Made by a program: the position numbers and the translations under genes. 64,000 nucleotides of DNA from Hyphomicrobiaceae bacterium (GTDB lineage Bacteria > Pseudomonadota > Alphaproteobacteria > Rhizobiales > Hyphomicrobiaceae), in contig JAWKWE010000004.1 of the NCBI GenBank assembly GCA_041397645.1, forward strand, positions 2,666,001 through 2,730,000, written 5' to 3'. Positions 53,054-60,762 of the stretch are shown piece by piece. The notes under the pieces were generated by a model that saw only the letters and a program-made list of their open reading frames with translations, was not told the DNA's origin and did no database searches. The first letter of the stretch is position 1, and every line of letters starts with the position of its first letter.

Positions 53054-53776
53054 ATGGCAGTCAGCATCAACTGCGACATGGGCGAGGGCTTCTCGCTTTA
53101 CAAGATGGGCGACGATGCGGCATTGATGCCCTTAATTTCGCTCGCCAATGTCGCCTGCGGCTTCCATGCCTCCGACTTCAATCACATGCGCGCCACGGTG
53201 CGGCTGGCCAAGCAACATGGCGTAAAGGTTGGCGCTCACCCTTCGTTGCCGGATTTGCAGGGCTTCGGGCGTCGCGAGATGAAGATCTCGCGCGAGGAAC
53301 TTGCCAACTGCATCCTGTATCAGGTCGGTGCGCTGAAAGGATTTGCCGACGCGGAAGGCGTGCCGCTCAATCACCTCAAGCCGCATGGCGCACTTTACGG
53401 TATGGCCGCGCGGTCCGAGGACATGGCCCATGCCGTGCTCGACGTTGCGGAGGTTTTCAAATTGCCCGTGCTGGGTATGAGCGCAACTTGCCAGGAGCGC
53501 GTCTGCCAGCAGCGCGGGGTGCCGTTCATCGCCGAGTTTTTCGCCGATCTCGACTACAGCGATGAAGGCGGCCTCATCATCACCCGCGAGCATGAAGCGA
53601 AAGATCCGGCGGCGGCCGCTGCCAAATGCCTGCGCGCGATCACCCAGGGCGTCGTGCGATCGACCGGCGGCAAGGACGTTCCCGTGCGCGCCGAGACGAT
53701 CTGCGTGCATTCCGACACGCCAGACGCGGCGGCCATCGCAAAGGCCGTGAACGAGGCGGTGCAGGCTTACTTATAA
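53054..53776 (+). CDS. pxpA: 5-oxoprolinase subunit A
   Basis: LamB/YcsF-family subunit of the ATP-dependent 5-oxoprolinase, which converts 5-oxoproline (pyroglutamate) into glutamate. The 240-residue protein shows the family hallmarks: SINCDMGEGFSLYKMGDDA, NVACGFHASDFNHM, HPSLPDLQGFGRREM, HLKPHGALYGM, and AETICVHSDTPDA near the end. It heads an operon with a biotin-carrier gene, pxpB and pxpC. GAGAGGA precedes the ATG. Confidence 0.93.
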   Translation: MAVSINCDMGEGFSLYKMGDDAALMPLISLANVACGFHASDFNHMRATVRLAKQHGVKVGAHPSLPDLQGFGRREMKISREELANCILYQVGALKGFADAEGVPLNHLKPHGALYGMAARSEDMAHAVLDVAEVFKLPVLGMSATCQERVCQQRGVPFIAEFFADLDYSDEGGLIITREHEAKDPAAAAAKCLRAITQGVVRSTGGKDVPVRAETICVHSDTPDAAAIAKAVNEAVQAYL

Positions 53777-53835
53777 CGACCGACGTAAAACAAAAAGAGG
53801 CACGCAACAAAGCGTGCAGCAAGGGAGGGTTTGAG

Positions 53836-54078
53836 ATGGCAGAATTTGAGGTTCTTTCGCATCTGCCGGGGATATTCTATCACCGGCCCTCTCCCGACGA
53901 GCCCATGTTCAAGAACCCCGGCGACGCGGTCAATCGAGGCGATGTGCTCGGTCTAATAGAAATCATGAAATCCTTTAACGAGGTGAAGGCCGAGCGTGCG
54001 GGCACCTTCACCCGCTATCTGGTCGGGCATGGAGAAGAGATTGCCCCCGGCCAGCCGCTTGCCCTGATCGACGGGTGA
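53836..54078 (+). CDS. Biotin/lipoyl-attachment carrier protein in the pxp operon
   Basis: An 80-residue stand-alone carrier domain (SHLPGIFYHRPSPDEPMF, GLIEIMKSFNEVKAERAG, PGQPLALIDG), the biotinyl fold of AccB-type proteins. The attachment site is I-M-K-S rather than the usual A-M-K-M, as in small oxoprolinase-linked BCCPs. AGGGAGG lies just before the ATG at 53836. It sits between pxpA and pxpB, with 6 bp to pxpB. Without a biotin carboxylase gene next to it, its role (carboxyl carrier for the PxpBC carboxyltransferase-like pair) is a suggestion. Confidence 0.85.
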   Translation: MAEFEVLSHLPGIFYHRPSPDEPMFKNPGDAVNRGDVLGLIEIMKSFNEVKAERAGTFTRYLVGHGEEIAPGQPLALIDG

Positions 54079-54084
54079 GGTCTC

Positions 54085-54960
54085 ATGCAATCGAGATATA
54101 CGTTCGGCGGCGACGAGCATCTGTTCGTTGAAGTGTCCGAGGAGATGTCACTGGAGGCGTTCTTCAAGAGCCTGTCGGTGACAAACGCCGTGCGCGACAG
54201 CAAGATTGCGGGCGTCACCGAGATCTGTCCGGCCAACGCTTCATTCCAGATCAAATTCGATCCTGACCGCATCGCGCCGGACGATTTGGCCGCCGAGGTG
54301 AAGAGGCTTGAAGCTGCCGCTGCCCGTGCCGAGCCCGTCATAAAGACACGCATCATCGAGATCCCAGTGTTCTACAACGATCCCTGGACCCATGAGACCT
54401 TGATGCGGTTTCGCGAGCGCCATCAGGATCCCAACAGCACGGACATCGAGTATGCGGCGCGGGTCAATAATCTCGCCAGCGCCGATGACTTCATAAGAGC
54501 GCATTCGAGCGCGCCGTGGTTCGTCTCCATGGTCGGCTTCGTTGCGGGGCTTCCGTTCCTGTACCAAATGGTGGATCGATCGCGACAGCTTCAGGTTCCC
54601 AAATATCTGCGCCCGCGCACCGATACGCCGAAACTCACCGTCGGGCACGGCGGCTGTTTTGGTGCCATCTATTCGGTGCGCGGGGCTGGCGGCTATCAGA
54701 TGTTCGGCATCACACCGATGCCAATCTACGATCCCAATCAGAAAATCAGCTATCTGCGCGATTTCATGTGCCTGTTTCGGCCCGGAGACATCGTGAAATG
54801 GAAGCCGATCGACCGCGAGGCCTACGATGCCGCGGTTGGCGATGTGGAGAGCGGGCGCTTCGTGCCGCTGATGCGAGATGTGACGTTCTCGCTCGATGCC
54901 TTCAATAGCGACATCGATGGCTACAACCGCAAGCTCGACGAGGTGCTCCATGGCGCTTGA
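54085..54960 (+). CDS. pxpB: 5-oxoprolinase subunit B (carboxyltransferase domain subunit 1)
   Basis: A 291-residue protein of the KipI/AHS1 family. The N-terminal ~100 residues (GGDEHLFVEVSEEMSLEAFF) are a typical AHS1 part, followed by PVFYNDPWTHETLMRF, VSMVGFVAGLPFLYQM, TVGHGGCFGAIYSVRGAGG and the C-terminal DIVKWKPID. It is longer than KipI (about 240 residues) mainly in the N-terminal and linker regions. It overlaps pxpC by 11 bp, so the two subunits are probably translated together. Confidence 0.9.
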   Translation: MQSRYTFGGDEHLFVEVSEEMSLEAFFKSLSVTNAVRDSKIAGVTEICPANASFQIKFDPDRIAPDDLAAEVKRLEAAAARAEPVIKTRIIEIPVFYNDPWTHETLMRFRERHQDPNSTDIEYAARVNNLASADDFIRAHSSAPWFVSMVGFVAGLPFLYQMVDRSRQLQVPKYLRPRTDTPKLTVGHGGCFGAIYSVRGAGGYQMFGITPMPIYDPNQKISYLRDFMCLFRPGDIVKWKPIDREAYDAAVGDVESGRFVPLMRDVTFSLDAFNSDIDGYNRKLDEVLHGA

Positions 54961-55945
54961 GATCGTTCAACCAGGTCTTGCTACGACCGTTCAGGATCTT
55001 GGCCGCCCGGGCTACTATCATATCGGAATTCCCCTCTCAGGAGGGATGGACCGCTTTGCGCTGCGTTGCGCCAACATGCTGGTGGGCAACGATGAGGGAG
55101 CCGCGGTTTTGGAAGCCGTCTTCATGGGCCCCCAGATTCGATTTGGTGAGGACAGGCTCGTTGCCGTGACCGGCGCGGAATTGCCGCCCAAGGTTGATGG
55201 CACGCCGCGCGCGACCTGGACCAGCTTCCTGGTACGCAAGGGCGAGACCTTGAGCTTCGACTTTCTCAAGAAGGGCGCACGAGCCTACATCGCCGTAGAG
55301 GGCGGCATCGACGTGCCGGTCGTTCTCGGCAGTCGCTCGACATATGCGCTTGGCGCGCTCGGCGGATTCAAAGGCCGCAAGCTTGAAGCCGGAGATGCTC
55401 TGGCGGTGGGGCCCGTGCAGGCGGCCCGCACAGCAGAACGCAGCATTCCGGAGACGCTGCGTCGTATGCCCGGCGCCCCCCCAGAATTGCGTGTCTTGCG
55501 CGGGCTTTACGCTCACCGGGTCAAGGAAGGCTCGATTGAGCAATTCTTCGCCGACACCTGGAAGGTAGCGCCCGAGGCCGATCGCATCGGATATCGTTTT
55601 CGCGGAGGGGCGGCATTGCAATTTGAGCCGCGCGATCCGCCATTTGGGGCCGGTTCCGATCCCTCCAATATCGTCGATGCTTGCTATCCCTACGGTTCGA
55701 TCCAGGTGCCCGGCGGCACTGAACCGATTGTACTGCATCGCGATGCAGTTTCGGGAGGTGGGTATTTCATGCTGGGGACAGTGATCTCGGCCGACATGGA
55801 CTTGATCGGTCAGCTTCAACCCAACACCCGCGCACGCTTTGTCGAGGTCGATATGCAAAGCGCGCTCAGCGCCCGCAGGGACCGCCAGGATCGCCTGGCA
55901 AAAGTGCGTGCAGCCTTGGGTATCACGGCGCCATTGCCAGCATGA
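54950..55945 (+). CDS. pxpC: 5-oxoprolinase subunit C (carboxyltransferase domain subunit 2)
   Basis: A 331-residue protein of the KipA/AHS2 family: LEIVQPGLATTVQDLGRPGY at the N-terminus, IPLSGGMDRFALRCANMLVGN, AYIAVEGGIDVPVVLGSRST and the C-terminal VPGGTEPIVLHRDAVSGGGY. It starts with ATG inside the end of pxpB and completes the A-carrier-B-C operon. AHS1 and AHS2 together form the biotin-dependent carboxyltransferase-like subunit pair of 5-oxoprolinase. Confidence 0.92.
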   Translation: MALEIVQPGLATTVQDLGRPGYYHIGIPLSGGMDRFALRCANMLVGNDEGAAVLEAVFMGPQIRFGEDRLVAVTGAELPPKVDGTPRATWTSFLVRKGETLSFDFLKKGARAYIAVEGGIDVPVVLGSRSTYALGALGGFKGRKLEAGDALAVGPVQAARTAERSIPETLRRMPGAPPELRVLRGLYAHRVKEGSIEQFFADTWKVAPEADRIGYRFRGGAALQFEPRDPPFGAGSDPSNIVDACYPYGSIQVPGGTEPIVLHRDAVSGGGYFMLGTVISADMDLIGQLQPNTRARFVEVDMQSALSARRDRQDRLAKVRAALGITAPLPA

Positions 55946-56229
55946 ACCCGTTCCGTTGGAAGCAAACGGTAACTCCCAGCATGCCTAAGCCTCGTGCGCC
56001 GGCGGTTTCCTTAAGCGTTCCTTCACCACGTTCCAACAGGAATGCCTAGCAAATAGAGTGCGCGCGTGGCGCTTCTAAAAGCTTGAAGAAAATTCGATCC
56101 TTTTCGCAAAGCATCCGTTTAATGCCTAACGCTAGGTTAGCTTTACGCACGTGAGGGAAACTGGTGAGGGCAGCGTCTGGGAGCGCACCTCACCAGCCTC
56201 GTGCCAACGACCTGCACTGAGGTGGCGTG

Positions 56230-56706
56230 ATGCCAACGATTTCTTTCACGCTCGATCAGGCTGCCAACCAAATTGCGACAACCGGCTGGACCAATGCCTG
56301 GTCGAACCCGGTTTCTTATGGCTTCCGCTCCAGCAGCTCTTCGGTCGGCTTCACCCGCTTTACAAGCGCGCAGATCACCGCTTCCGAAGATGCGCTCAAG
56401 CTCTGGTCCGATGTTGCGAAGATCAAGTTCGCGCGCGTTGGAACCAGCTATACCAACTCAGCAACGATCCTTTTTTCAGGCGAAACATCGCAAGGCGGAT
56501 ACGGCTGGGGCTACTTTCCCGGTAGCCGTGCAACGTACAGCCTCGACGGCGACGTGTTCATCAATCCTTCCAACGGCTGGTTCAAATCGTTGGGCAAGGG
56601 ATCGTACGATTTCATGAGCATTATTCATGAGATTGGTCACGCCATCGGGCTCGATCATCCTGGCGATTACAACGGCGGCAATCCCATCGGTCGGGCCCTG
56701 GCCTGA
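56230..56706 (+). CDS. Serralysin-type (M10B) metalloprotease catalytic fragment
   Basis: A 158-residue protein matching the catalytic half of serralysins: an N-terminal ISFTLDQAANQI...TGWTNAW block, SGETSQGGYGWGYFPG and the zinc motif HEIGHAIGLDHPGDYNGGN (H-E-x2-H-x2-G-x2-H). Family members are about 470 residues and continue with a Met-turn (M-S-Y) and RTX repeats; here the frame stops about 10 residues after the zinc motif and no Met-turn follows in any frame nearby. It starts with ATG after GAGGTG. Either a truncated gene or a domain that works with another protein. Confidence 0.75.
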   Translation: MPTISFTLDQAANQIATTGWTNAWSNPVSYGFRSSSSSVGFTRFTSAQITASEDALKLWSDVAKIKFARVGTSYTNSATILFSGETSQGGYGWGYFPGSRATYSLDGDVFINPSNGWFKSLGKGSYDFMSIIHEIGHAIGLDHPGDYNGGNPIGRALA

Positions 56707-56843
56707 ACGCTCCATGAACAATGCACTCAACCCGCGTTCAATCGCGCCCGTGTATTGCCAGCGCCATATCACAGCTATAGTCAACGGATAAAGACATGCT
56801 CAGTGTCGTCATGCGTTCCAGCGCTACGTTTCAAGAGGCCAAC

Positions 56844-57485
56844 ATGTTCGATCAATCTCAAGGGTCTAAGATGACCGCTCTCGCTTCGCATGGCAGCGTG
56901 GCGGTCAACCGTGCGATGCAGTTCGCCAAGATAGGGGTGCTCGCTGTCTCGGTTGCGGCGGCCGTGCCTACTGCTCGCAACCTCTATTACTCCTGGTCTA
57001 CGGGTGTGCCGTTCAATCAAGTTGAGCACCGCCTTACGCAGGCGTCCCTCTGGGAGAAGAATTTCGATTGCCGCATCGACTACAGAGCGCTCACTACGAG
57101 CTCCAACAGCAAGGTTGAAGTTGGCTCATGCGGCAAGACTGGTGACATTTCGATCCGCGTGTCGAGCCAGGGGCAGACCAACTACGAGTGGATCGCCTTC
57201 GAGCAGTTGCCCAAACCAGCCACTCAGTCAGTCGGTCTGCTCGATCTCTTCATCAGTTCTGCGTATGCGGGAGAATTGCCTGTAAGGAATACACAAGCCC
57301 CGCAGAGCCAACCGATCCGTGTCGCGCAGGGGATGGAAGTTGTTTGCCAGTCGAAGACCAAGGACACGATCGTCCGGATCGTAAAGGATGGCGGCAAGTG
57401 CTTCAGGGAAACCGTGTCGCTGTTCAAAGGCTCGGTTGAGAAGCGTGAAGCGGTCCCTTGCAACACGCAATGCGGCGCGGGCTGA
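56844..57485 (+). CDS. Hypothetical envelope protein
   Basis: A 213-residue protein with one N-terminal hydrophobic stretch (residues about 25-45, FAKIGVLAVSVAAAVPTA) acting as signal anchor. The rest has two pairs of Cys: FDCRIDYRAL...VGSCGKTG in the middle and VCQSKT...KCFRE...PCNTQCGAG at the end. A strong terminator lies 34 bp after the stop. The ATG at 56844 follows AGAGG; one at 56796 is in frame. No family recognised. Confidence 0.65.
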   Translation: MFDQSQGSKMTALASHGSVAVNRAMQFAKIGVLAVSVAAAVPTARNLYYSWSTGVPFNQVEHRLTQASLWEKNFDCRIDYRALTTSSNSKVEVGSCGKTGDISIRVSSQGQTNYEWIAFEQLPKPATQSVGLLDLFISSAYAGELPVRNTQAPQSQPIRVAQGMEVVCQSKTKDTIVRIVKDGGKCFRETVSLFKGSVEKREAVPCNTQCGAG

Positions 57486-57518
57486 TCACGGATTTGCGCA
57501 GAAAGTTTGCAAAGAGGA

Positions 57519-57556
57519 GCGCTGCGCGGAGATGTTTTCCGCGCGGCGCTTTTTTG
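57519..57556 (+). terminator. Rho-independent terminator
   Basis: GC-rich stem GCGCTGCGCGG / CCGCGCGGCGC (57519-57529 and 57539-57549) with one mismatch and a 9-nt loop, then TTTTTTGTTTT. Ends the transcript of the hypothetical gene at 56844. Confidence 0.85.
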
Positions 57557-58096
57557 TTTTTCGCTTAGGGCCGCGCGGTCATCGCATCAGACAATCGAAT
57601 GCATTAAGCAGCCGCTCATAAACTTCTCTAAATAAGCATATCTCTATCTTGACCTCGTTGCGCAGCGGGTGTTGACTTCATGTTGTGAAGCCGTCGCTGC
57701 CGAGGAAGCGTGAGCCGAAGCCTAGCCGAGAGGGCTACAGGCGCTCCGCATCTGCAGTACCGCGTAAGGTTGTGAGGTCGTGCGTCACGAGAGGCGAAAC
57801 ACTAATGGAGGGAGGATGACTCCACCGGGTAGTTGCTTCAGACCTCGTCTAGCTGCGGGGTCGCGGCTTGATTAGCGAACTCGAGATTTCGGCCACGCTG
57901 GTTAGTGCCGTGAAGTTTACAATTTGGACAAGCCACGCGAGGGCGGCTGTTTGTAAGGACGGCCAGGGCCTCGATCACACAGCCCGGTTCTAGTCTGGGC
58001 AAAACATCGAAGGCAGCGGCAGAGCGATCTGCGGTAAGGCTGTGAGCAGTGAAGCTGCGATCAATGCATTGAGCCGTTGCGCTTCAAAAAATGAAT
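57557..58096. other. 540-bp intergenic region without a recognised gene
   Basis: Lies between two terminators. It shows no convincing ORF. Some features look non-random: a small hairpin AGCC-GAGAG-GGCT at 57725-57737, and runs such as GGAGGGAGGATG near 57800-57820 and GAAGCGTGAGCCG near 57700. I compared it by eye with tmRNA, RNase P RNA and group II intron motifs and found no clear match. Confidence 0.4.
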
Positions 58097-58140
58097 AAGA
58101 CCCCGCCGACGTCCGAGGACATCGCGGGGTCTTTGTCTTT
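58097..58140 (-). terminator. Bidirectional terminator after ssb
   Basis: Stem AAGACCCCGC (58097-58106) with GCGGGGTCTT (58124-58133), with a smaller inner GTCC/GGAC hairpin. T-rich sequence follows on both strands (TTTGTCTTTTCTTTT on plus, and ATTCATTTTTT on minus), so it ends ssb on the minus strand and anything arriving from the left. Confidence 0.85.
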
Positions 58141-58215
58141 TCTTTTGAGCGCACTGGCTTTGCTTTGACCGCTCTAGTATTTTGTGCAGCGGACCAAGCG
58201 CCCTCGCGCGAGTTC

Positions 58216-58779
58216 TCAGAACGGAATTTCGTCGTCGAGCGCTTTGTCGAAGCCACCTTTGCTTGCTCCACCGCCAGAGGGCGCGCGCGAAGAACCGCCG
58301 CCCCTCTTGGAGCCTGATGAGGCAGGCTCGCTGTATCCGCCGCCGCCGCCGAAGTTGGAGCCCCCCGCATCATATCCGTAGTCGGGAGCGCTCTCCTGCA
58401 TGCCAGCCGACGCGCCGCGTCCACCGCCAGCGCCATCCAGCATGGTCAGCGAGCCATTGAAGCCTTGCAGCACAACCTCAGTCGAGTACTTCTCGACGCC
58501 GGATTGATCCGTCCACTTGCGGGTCTGCAGTGCGCCCTCGATGTACAGCTTGGAGCCCTTGCGCACATACTGCTCGACGACCTTGCACAGCGGCTCGCTG
58601 AAGATCACGACGCGATGCCACTCGGTCTTCTCCTTGCGCTCGCCCGTATTCTTGTCGCGCCACGTCTCACTGGTTGCCAGAGAGAGGTTCGCGATCGGGC
58701 GGCCATCCTGGGTGCGGCGAATCTCAGGATCCTTGCCGACGTTGCCTACCAGGATCACTTTGTTGACCGAACCTGCCAT
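58216..58779 (-). CDS. ssb: Single-stranded DNA-binding protein
   Basis: Tetrameric OB-fold protein that coats single-stranded DNA in replication and repair. The 187-residue protein has the N-terminal OB domain (VNKVILVGNVGKDPEIR, NLSLATSETW, TEWHRVVIF, LYIEGALQTRKW), a disordered Gly/Ser-rich linker, and the acidic tip DDEIPF that contacts partner proteins. Two adjacent ATGs (58779 and 58782) differ by one residue. In alphaproteobacteria ssb is often next to uvrA and gyrA; here it lies 7 kb from uvrA and 3 kb from gyrA. Confidence 0.95.
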   Translation of the reverse strand: MAGSVNKVILVGNVGKDPEIRRTQDGRPIANLSLATSETWRDKNTGERKEKTEWHRVVIFSEPLCKVVEQYVRKGSKLYIEGALQTRKWTDQSGVEKYSTEVVLQGFNGSLTMLDGAGGGRGASAGMQESAPDYGYDAGGSNFGGGGGYSEPASSGSKRGGGSSRAPSGGGASKGGFDKALDDEIPF

Positions 58780-59389
58780 CATAACTCTCCTTCGATTACG
58801 TCTCGTTCGATCTTGGGCGCGGTGGCCGTGCCTGTTGGCTGCGTGGGGTCAAGCAAACTCAGTTCTTGGCCCAGTTCTCGGATTGAGAAGCAGAACGCAT
58901 TTCAAAACAAAGGCGCACGGTCCGGCGCTTTCCATCGAATCCTGATCGCACACTAGCTGCGAACGGCCTTGTGCGCGGGGGTAGCCGCAGAGTTGTCCAC
59001 GCAAATCACCCGACAAATTCGCCCGGACGTAGAGCACAGCCATACTCCGAACGTTAATGTTCAGCGTTTGTTCCTACAATATCCGGCCCACAAGCGCAAG
59101 GGCGAAGTGAAGGAAGGGGGCAGCAATCCCTTCTCCGCCGACGCTCAACGCGCGCCCCAGGATCCTCTGAAGTTCCGGTTGCCGAACGGAGCTGTTCTGC
59201 TGACGTCGCGCGGCAAGCGACGGTGCCAACGATCAAGCGCGATACTCAGGCACGATCGCAAGGCCGTTGGGATGCACGCGAGAGGTCAAACGCATCAACT
59301 CAACTTGACGTGCCGGGCGAAAGCGCTATGGGCTTTGCTTGAACGGTTAACCATCACCAACCACAACAACCGGAGCAACGAGCGCGCCG
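58780..59389. other. 610-bp intergenic region
   Basis: Between ssb and the YkgJ-type gene (divergent). It should contain both promoters. GTTC-N8-GTTC at 58862-58877 resembles the alphaproteobacterial LexA box but its spacing is one base too long. No ORF or RNA gene seen. Confidence 0.4.
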
Positions 59390-59758
59390 ATGCCGCAATA
59401 CAATTGTCTCAAATGCCCCGGCTACTGTTGTTCCTATCCCGTGATCGCACTGAACAAGCGGGACGTTGAGCGCCTCGGCCGCCATTTTGGGTTGAGCTTT
59501 GACGAGGCCCGCGAGCGCTATACGCGCGAGGCTCACGGGCATAAGTTCATCATGCGCCGCAAGCCCGACACGCACTTCGGGCGCATCTGTCAGTTCTTCG
59601 ATACAACGGAACGTCGGTGCACGATCTATGAGGCGCGACCGTTTGCGTGTCGCGACTACCCGGGCGATGGCCGGTGCGGATATTATGATTTCCTCATGCA
59701 CGAGCGTCGCTGTCAGAAAGACGAGAATTTCGTCGCGATCACCAATCACAAGGACTGA
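59390..59758 (+). CDS. YkgJ-type Cys-cluster protein
   Basis: A 122-residue protein with the CxxCCxxx(8)C-like pattern of the YkgJ family (PF03692): NCLKCPGYCCSYP near the N-terminus, FGRICQFFD, RRCTIYEARPFACRDYPG and ERRC near the C-terminus. The Cys positions are those thought to hold a zinc ion or iron-sulfur cluster. Cytoplasmic, function unknown. Confidence 0.85.
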   Translation: MPQYNCLKCPGYCCSYPVIALNKRDVERLGRHFGLSFDEARERYTREAHGHKFIMRRKPDTHFGRICQFFDTTERRCTIYEARPFACRDYPGDGRCGYYDFLMHERRCQKDENFVAITNHKD

Positions 59759-60203
59759 CCTTCCGTCCTCGGCAAGATCGCAGCGTGCACACACATACAA
59801 AAAGTTCCGACGAGAATTTGAAGCGCTGTGTTGGTGAGGCAACGGGCGCTCGCGCGAATATCAATAAAACTCCGAGAGATTGGACATGCGCGCTTGCACG
59901 CCCACAACAAAACGAACGATGAGCTCGTTCGAGTGTTGCGCCGCGATGAGTAGCTGGGGAATATGCAACTTACCAGGGGCCGCAGCGGGGAATTCCCTTC
60001 GCGGAGGGTTTAAGCCGAATAGATCGAATAAGGCTTCTCGGCTCCTGGTTTTGCGGGTGCGCGAGCGGGCGGGTTGCCTGCACTGAAGGTGTCGGCGCGG
60101 GGCGACACCTTCAGGAAGTGCCCACTCCCATCAAAGCGCTCCTTACGGCGCGGTTCATTGAGTGGCGCGTCCGAGGTTTTTGCCAAATAGCCGTTTCGAA
60201 CAG
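59759..60203. other. 445-bp intergenic region with a perfect palindrome
   Basis: Between the YkgJ-type gene and cytochrome c (convergent). A 68-codon frame at 59880-60086 has odd composition and no ribosome-binding site. A perfect 12-bp palindrome CTGAAGGTGTCG/CGACACCTTCAG lies at 60083-60114. Confidence 0.4.
60083..60114. repeat. 12-bp perfect inverted repeat
   Basis: CTGAAGGTGTCG - GCGCGGGG - CGACACCTTCAG. No T-run follows on either strand, so not an ordinary terminator. May be an extragenic palindrome or protein-binding site. Confidence 0.55.
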
Positions 60204-60623
60204 CTAAGCTCCCTTCAAGAAATTGATAATTGCGTTGCGGGTTGCTTCGTCAGCCACGCCCGAAAACGGTTTCATAGTGTTTCCGGGAACGGCCTTGTCG
60301 GGATTGGCGATAAACGCATCGAGTTTCTCCTCGTCCCAACTGAAGCTGCCGTCTCGCAAGGCGCCCGAATAGCTGAAACCTTCAGCGGCGCCGGCTTTTC
60401 GACCCACAATTCCGTGCAAGTTGGGACCCAGCCGGTTGTCATCTTTCTTGACCGAATGACAAGTTCGGCAAGCGTTGTTGAATGCGGTCTCGCCGTCGAC
60501 TTCGTCAGCAGCGCGCGTTTCTGAGACGCAAGGCGCCAACAGCATGGCGGCGCTCAATACAGCCAAGCGCGCGACAGAGGCGCGCGTGCGCGCTCCGAGT
60601 GGGCGAAATGTTCGCGGCAGCAT
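60204..60623 (-). CDS. Class I c-type cytochrome
   Basis: A 139-residue periplasmic electron carrier. Signal peptide to about residue 39 (ASVARLAVLSAAMLLAPCVS, cleavage near TRA), then one haem-binding CRTCH and the distal Met ligand in GNTMKPFSGV, the pattern of cytochrome c2/c550-like proteins. The ATG at 60623 has AGGAG 8 bp upstream; an in-frame start at 60662 has none. The partner is unknown; the gene stands alone. Confidence 0.9.
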   Translation of the reverse strand: MLPRTFRPLGARTRASVARLAVLSAAMLLAPCVSETRAADEVDGETAFNNACRTCHSVKKDDNRLGPNLHGIVGRKAGAAEGFSYSGALRDGSFSWDEEKLDAFIANPDKAVPGNTMKPFSGVADEATRNAIINFLKGA

Positions 60624-60668
60624 GTCGGATCTCCTACGTACCTCATCGTACTTCACAGACAAACGTAA

Positions 60669-60699
60669 AAAGGCCCGGACTGTTCCCGTCCGGGCCTTT
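60669..60699 (-). terminator. Rho-independent terminator of the PRC-barrel gene
   Basis: Perfect 12-bp stem AAAGGCCCGGAC/GTCCGGGCCTTT with a 7-nt loop, followed on the minus strand by TTACGTTT. It lies about 65 bp downstream of the PRC-barrel gene stop. Confidence 0.85.
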
Positions 60700-60762
60700 C
60701 ATGCCGATTTCTGATTTTGCGATGCTATGCGGCGATAGCTCAAACGCCGTCAGCTACGCTCG

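Noticed and set aside
57690..57830. Possible group II intron or RNase P RNA piece (GAAGCGTGAGCCG, GTGCG)
   Set aside because: No domain V structure, no conserved RNase P core and no reverse transcriptase gene could be read; kept only as an unexplained region.
58862..58877. Possible LexA (SOS) box GTTC-N8-GTTC upstream of ssb
   Set aside because: The alphaproteobacterial LexA box needs a 7-base spacer; this has 8, and no other match was found near uvrA or recQ.
59880..60086. 68-codon frame before the palindrome at 60083
   Set aside because: No ribosome-binding site, odd composition and no similarity recognised.
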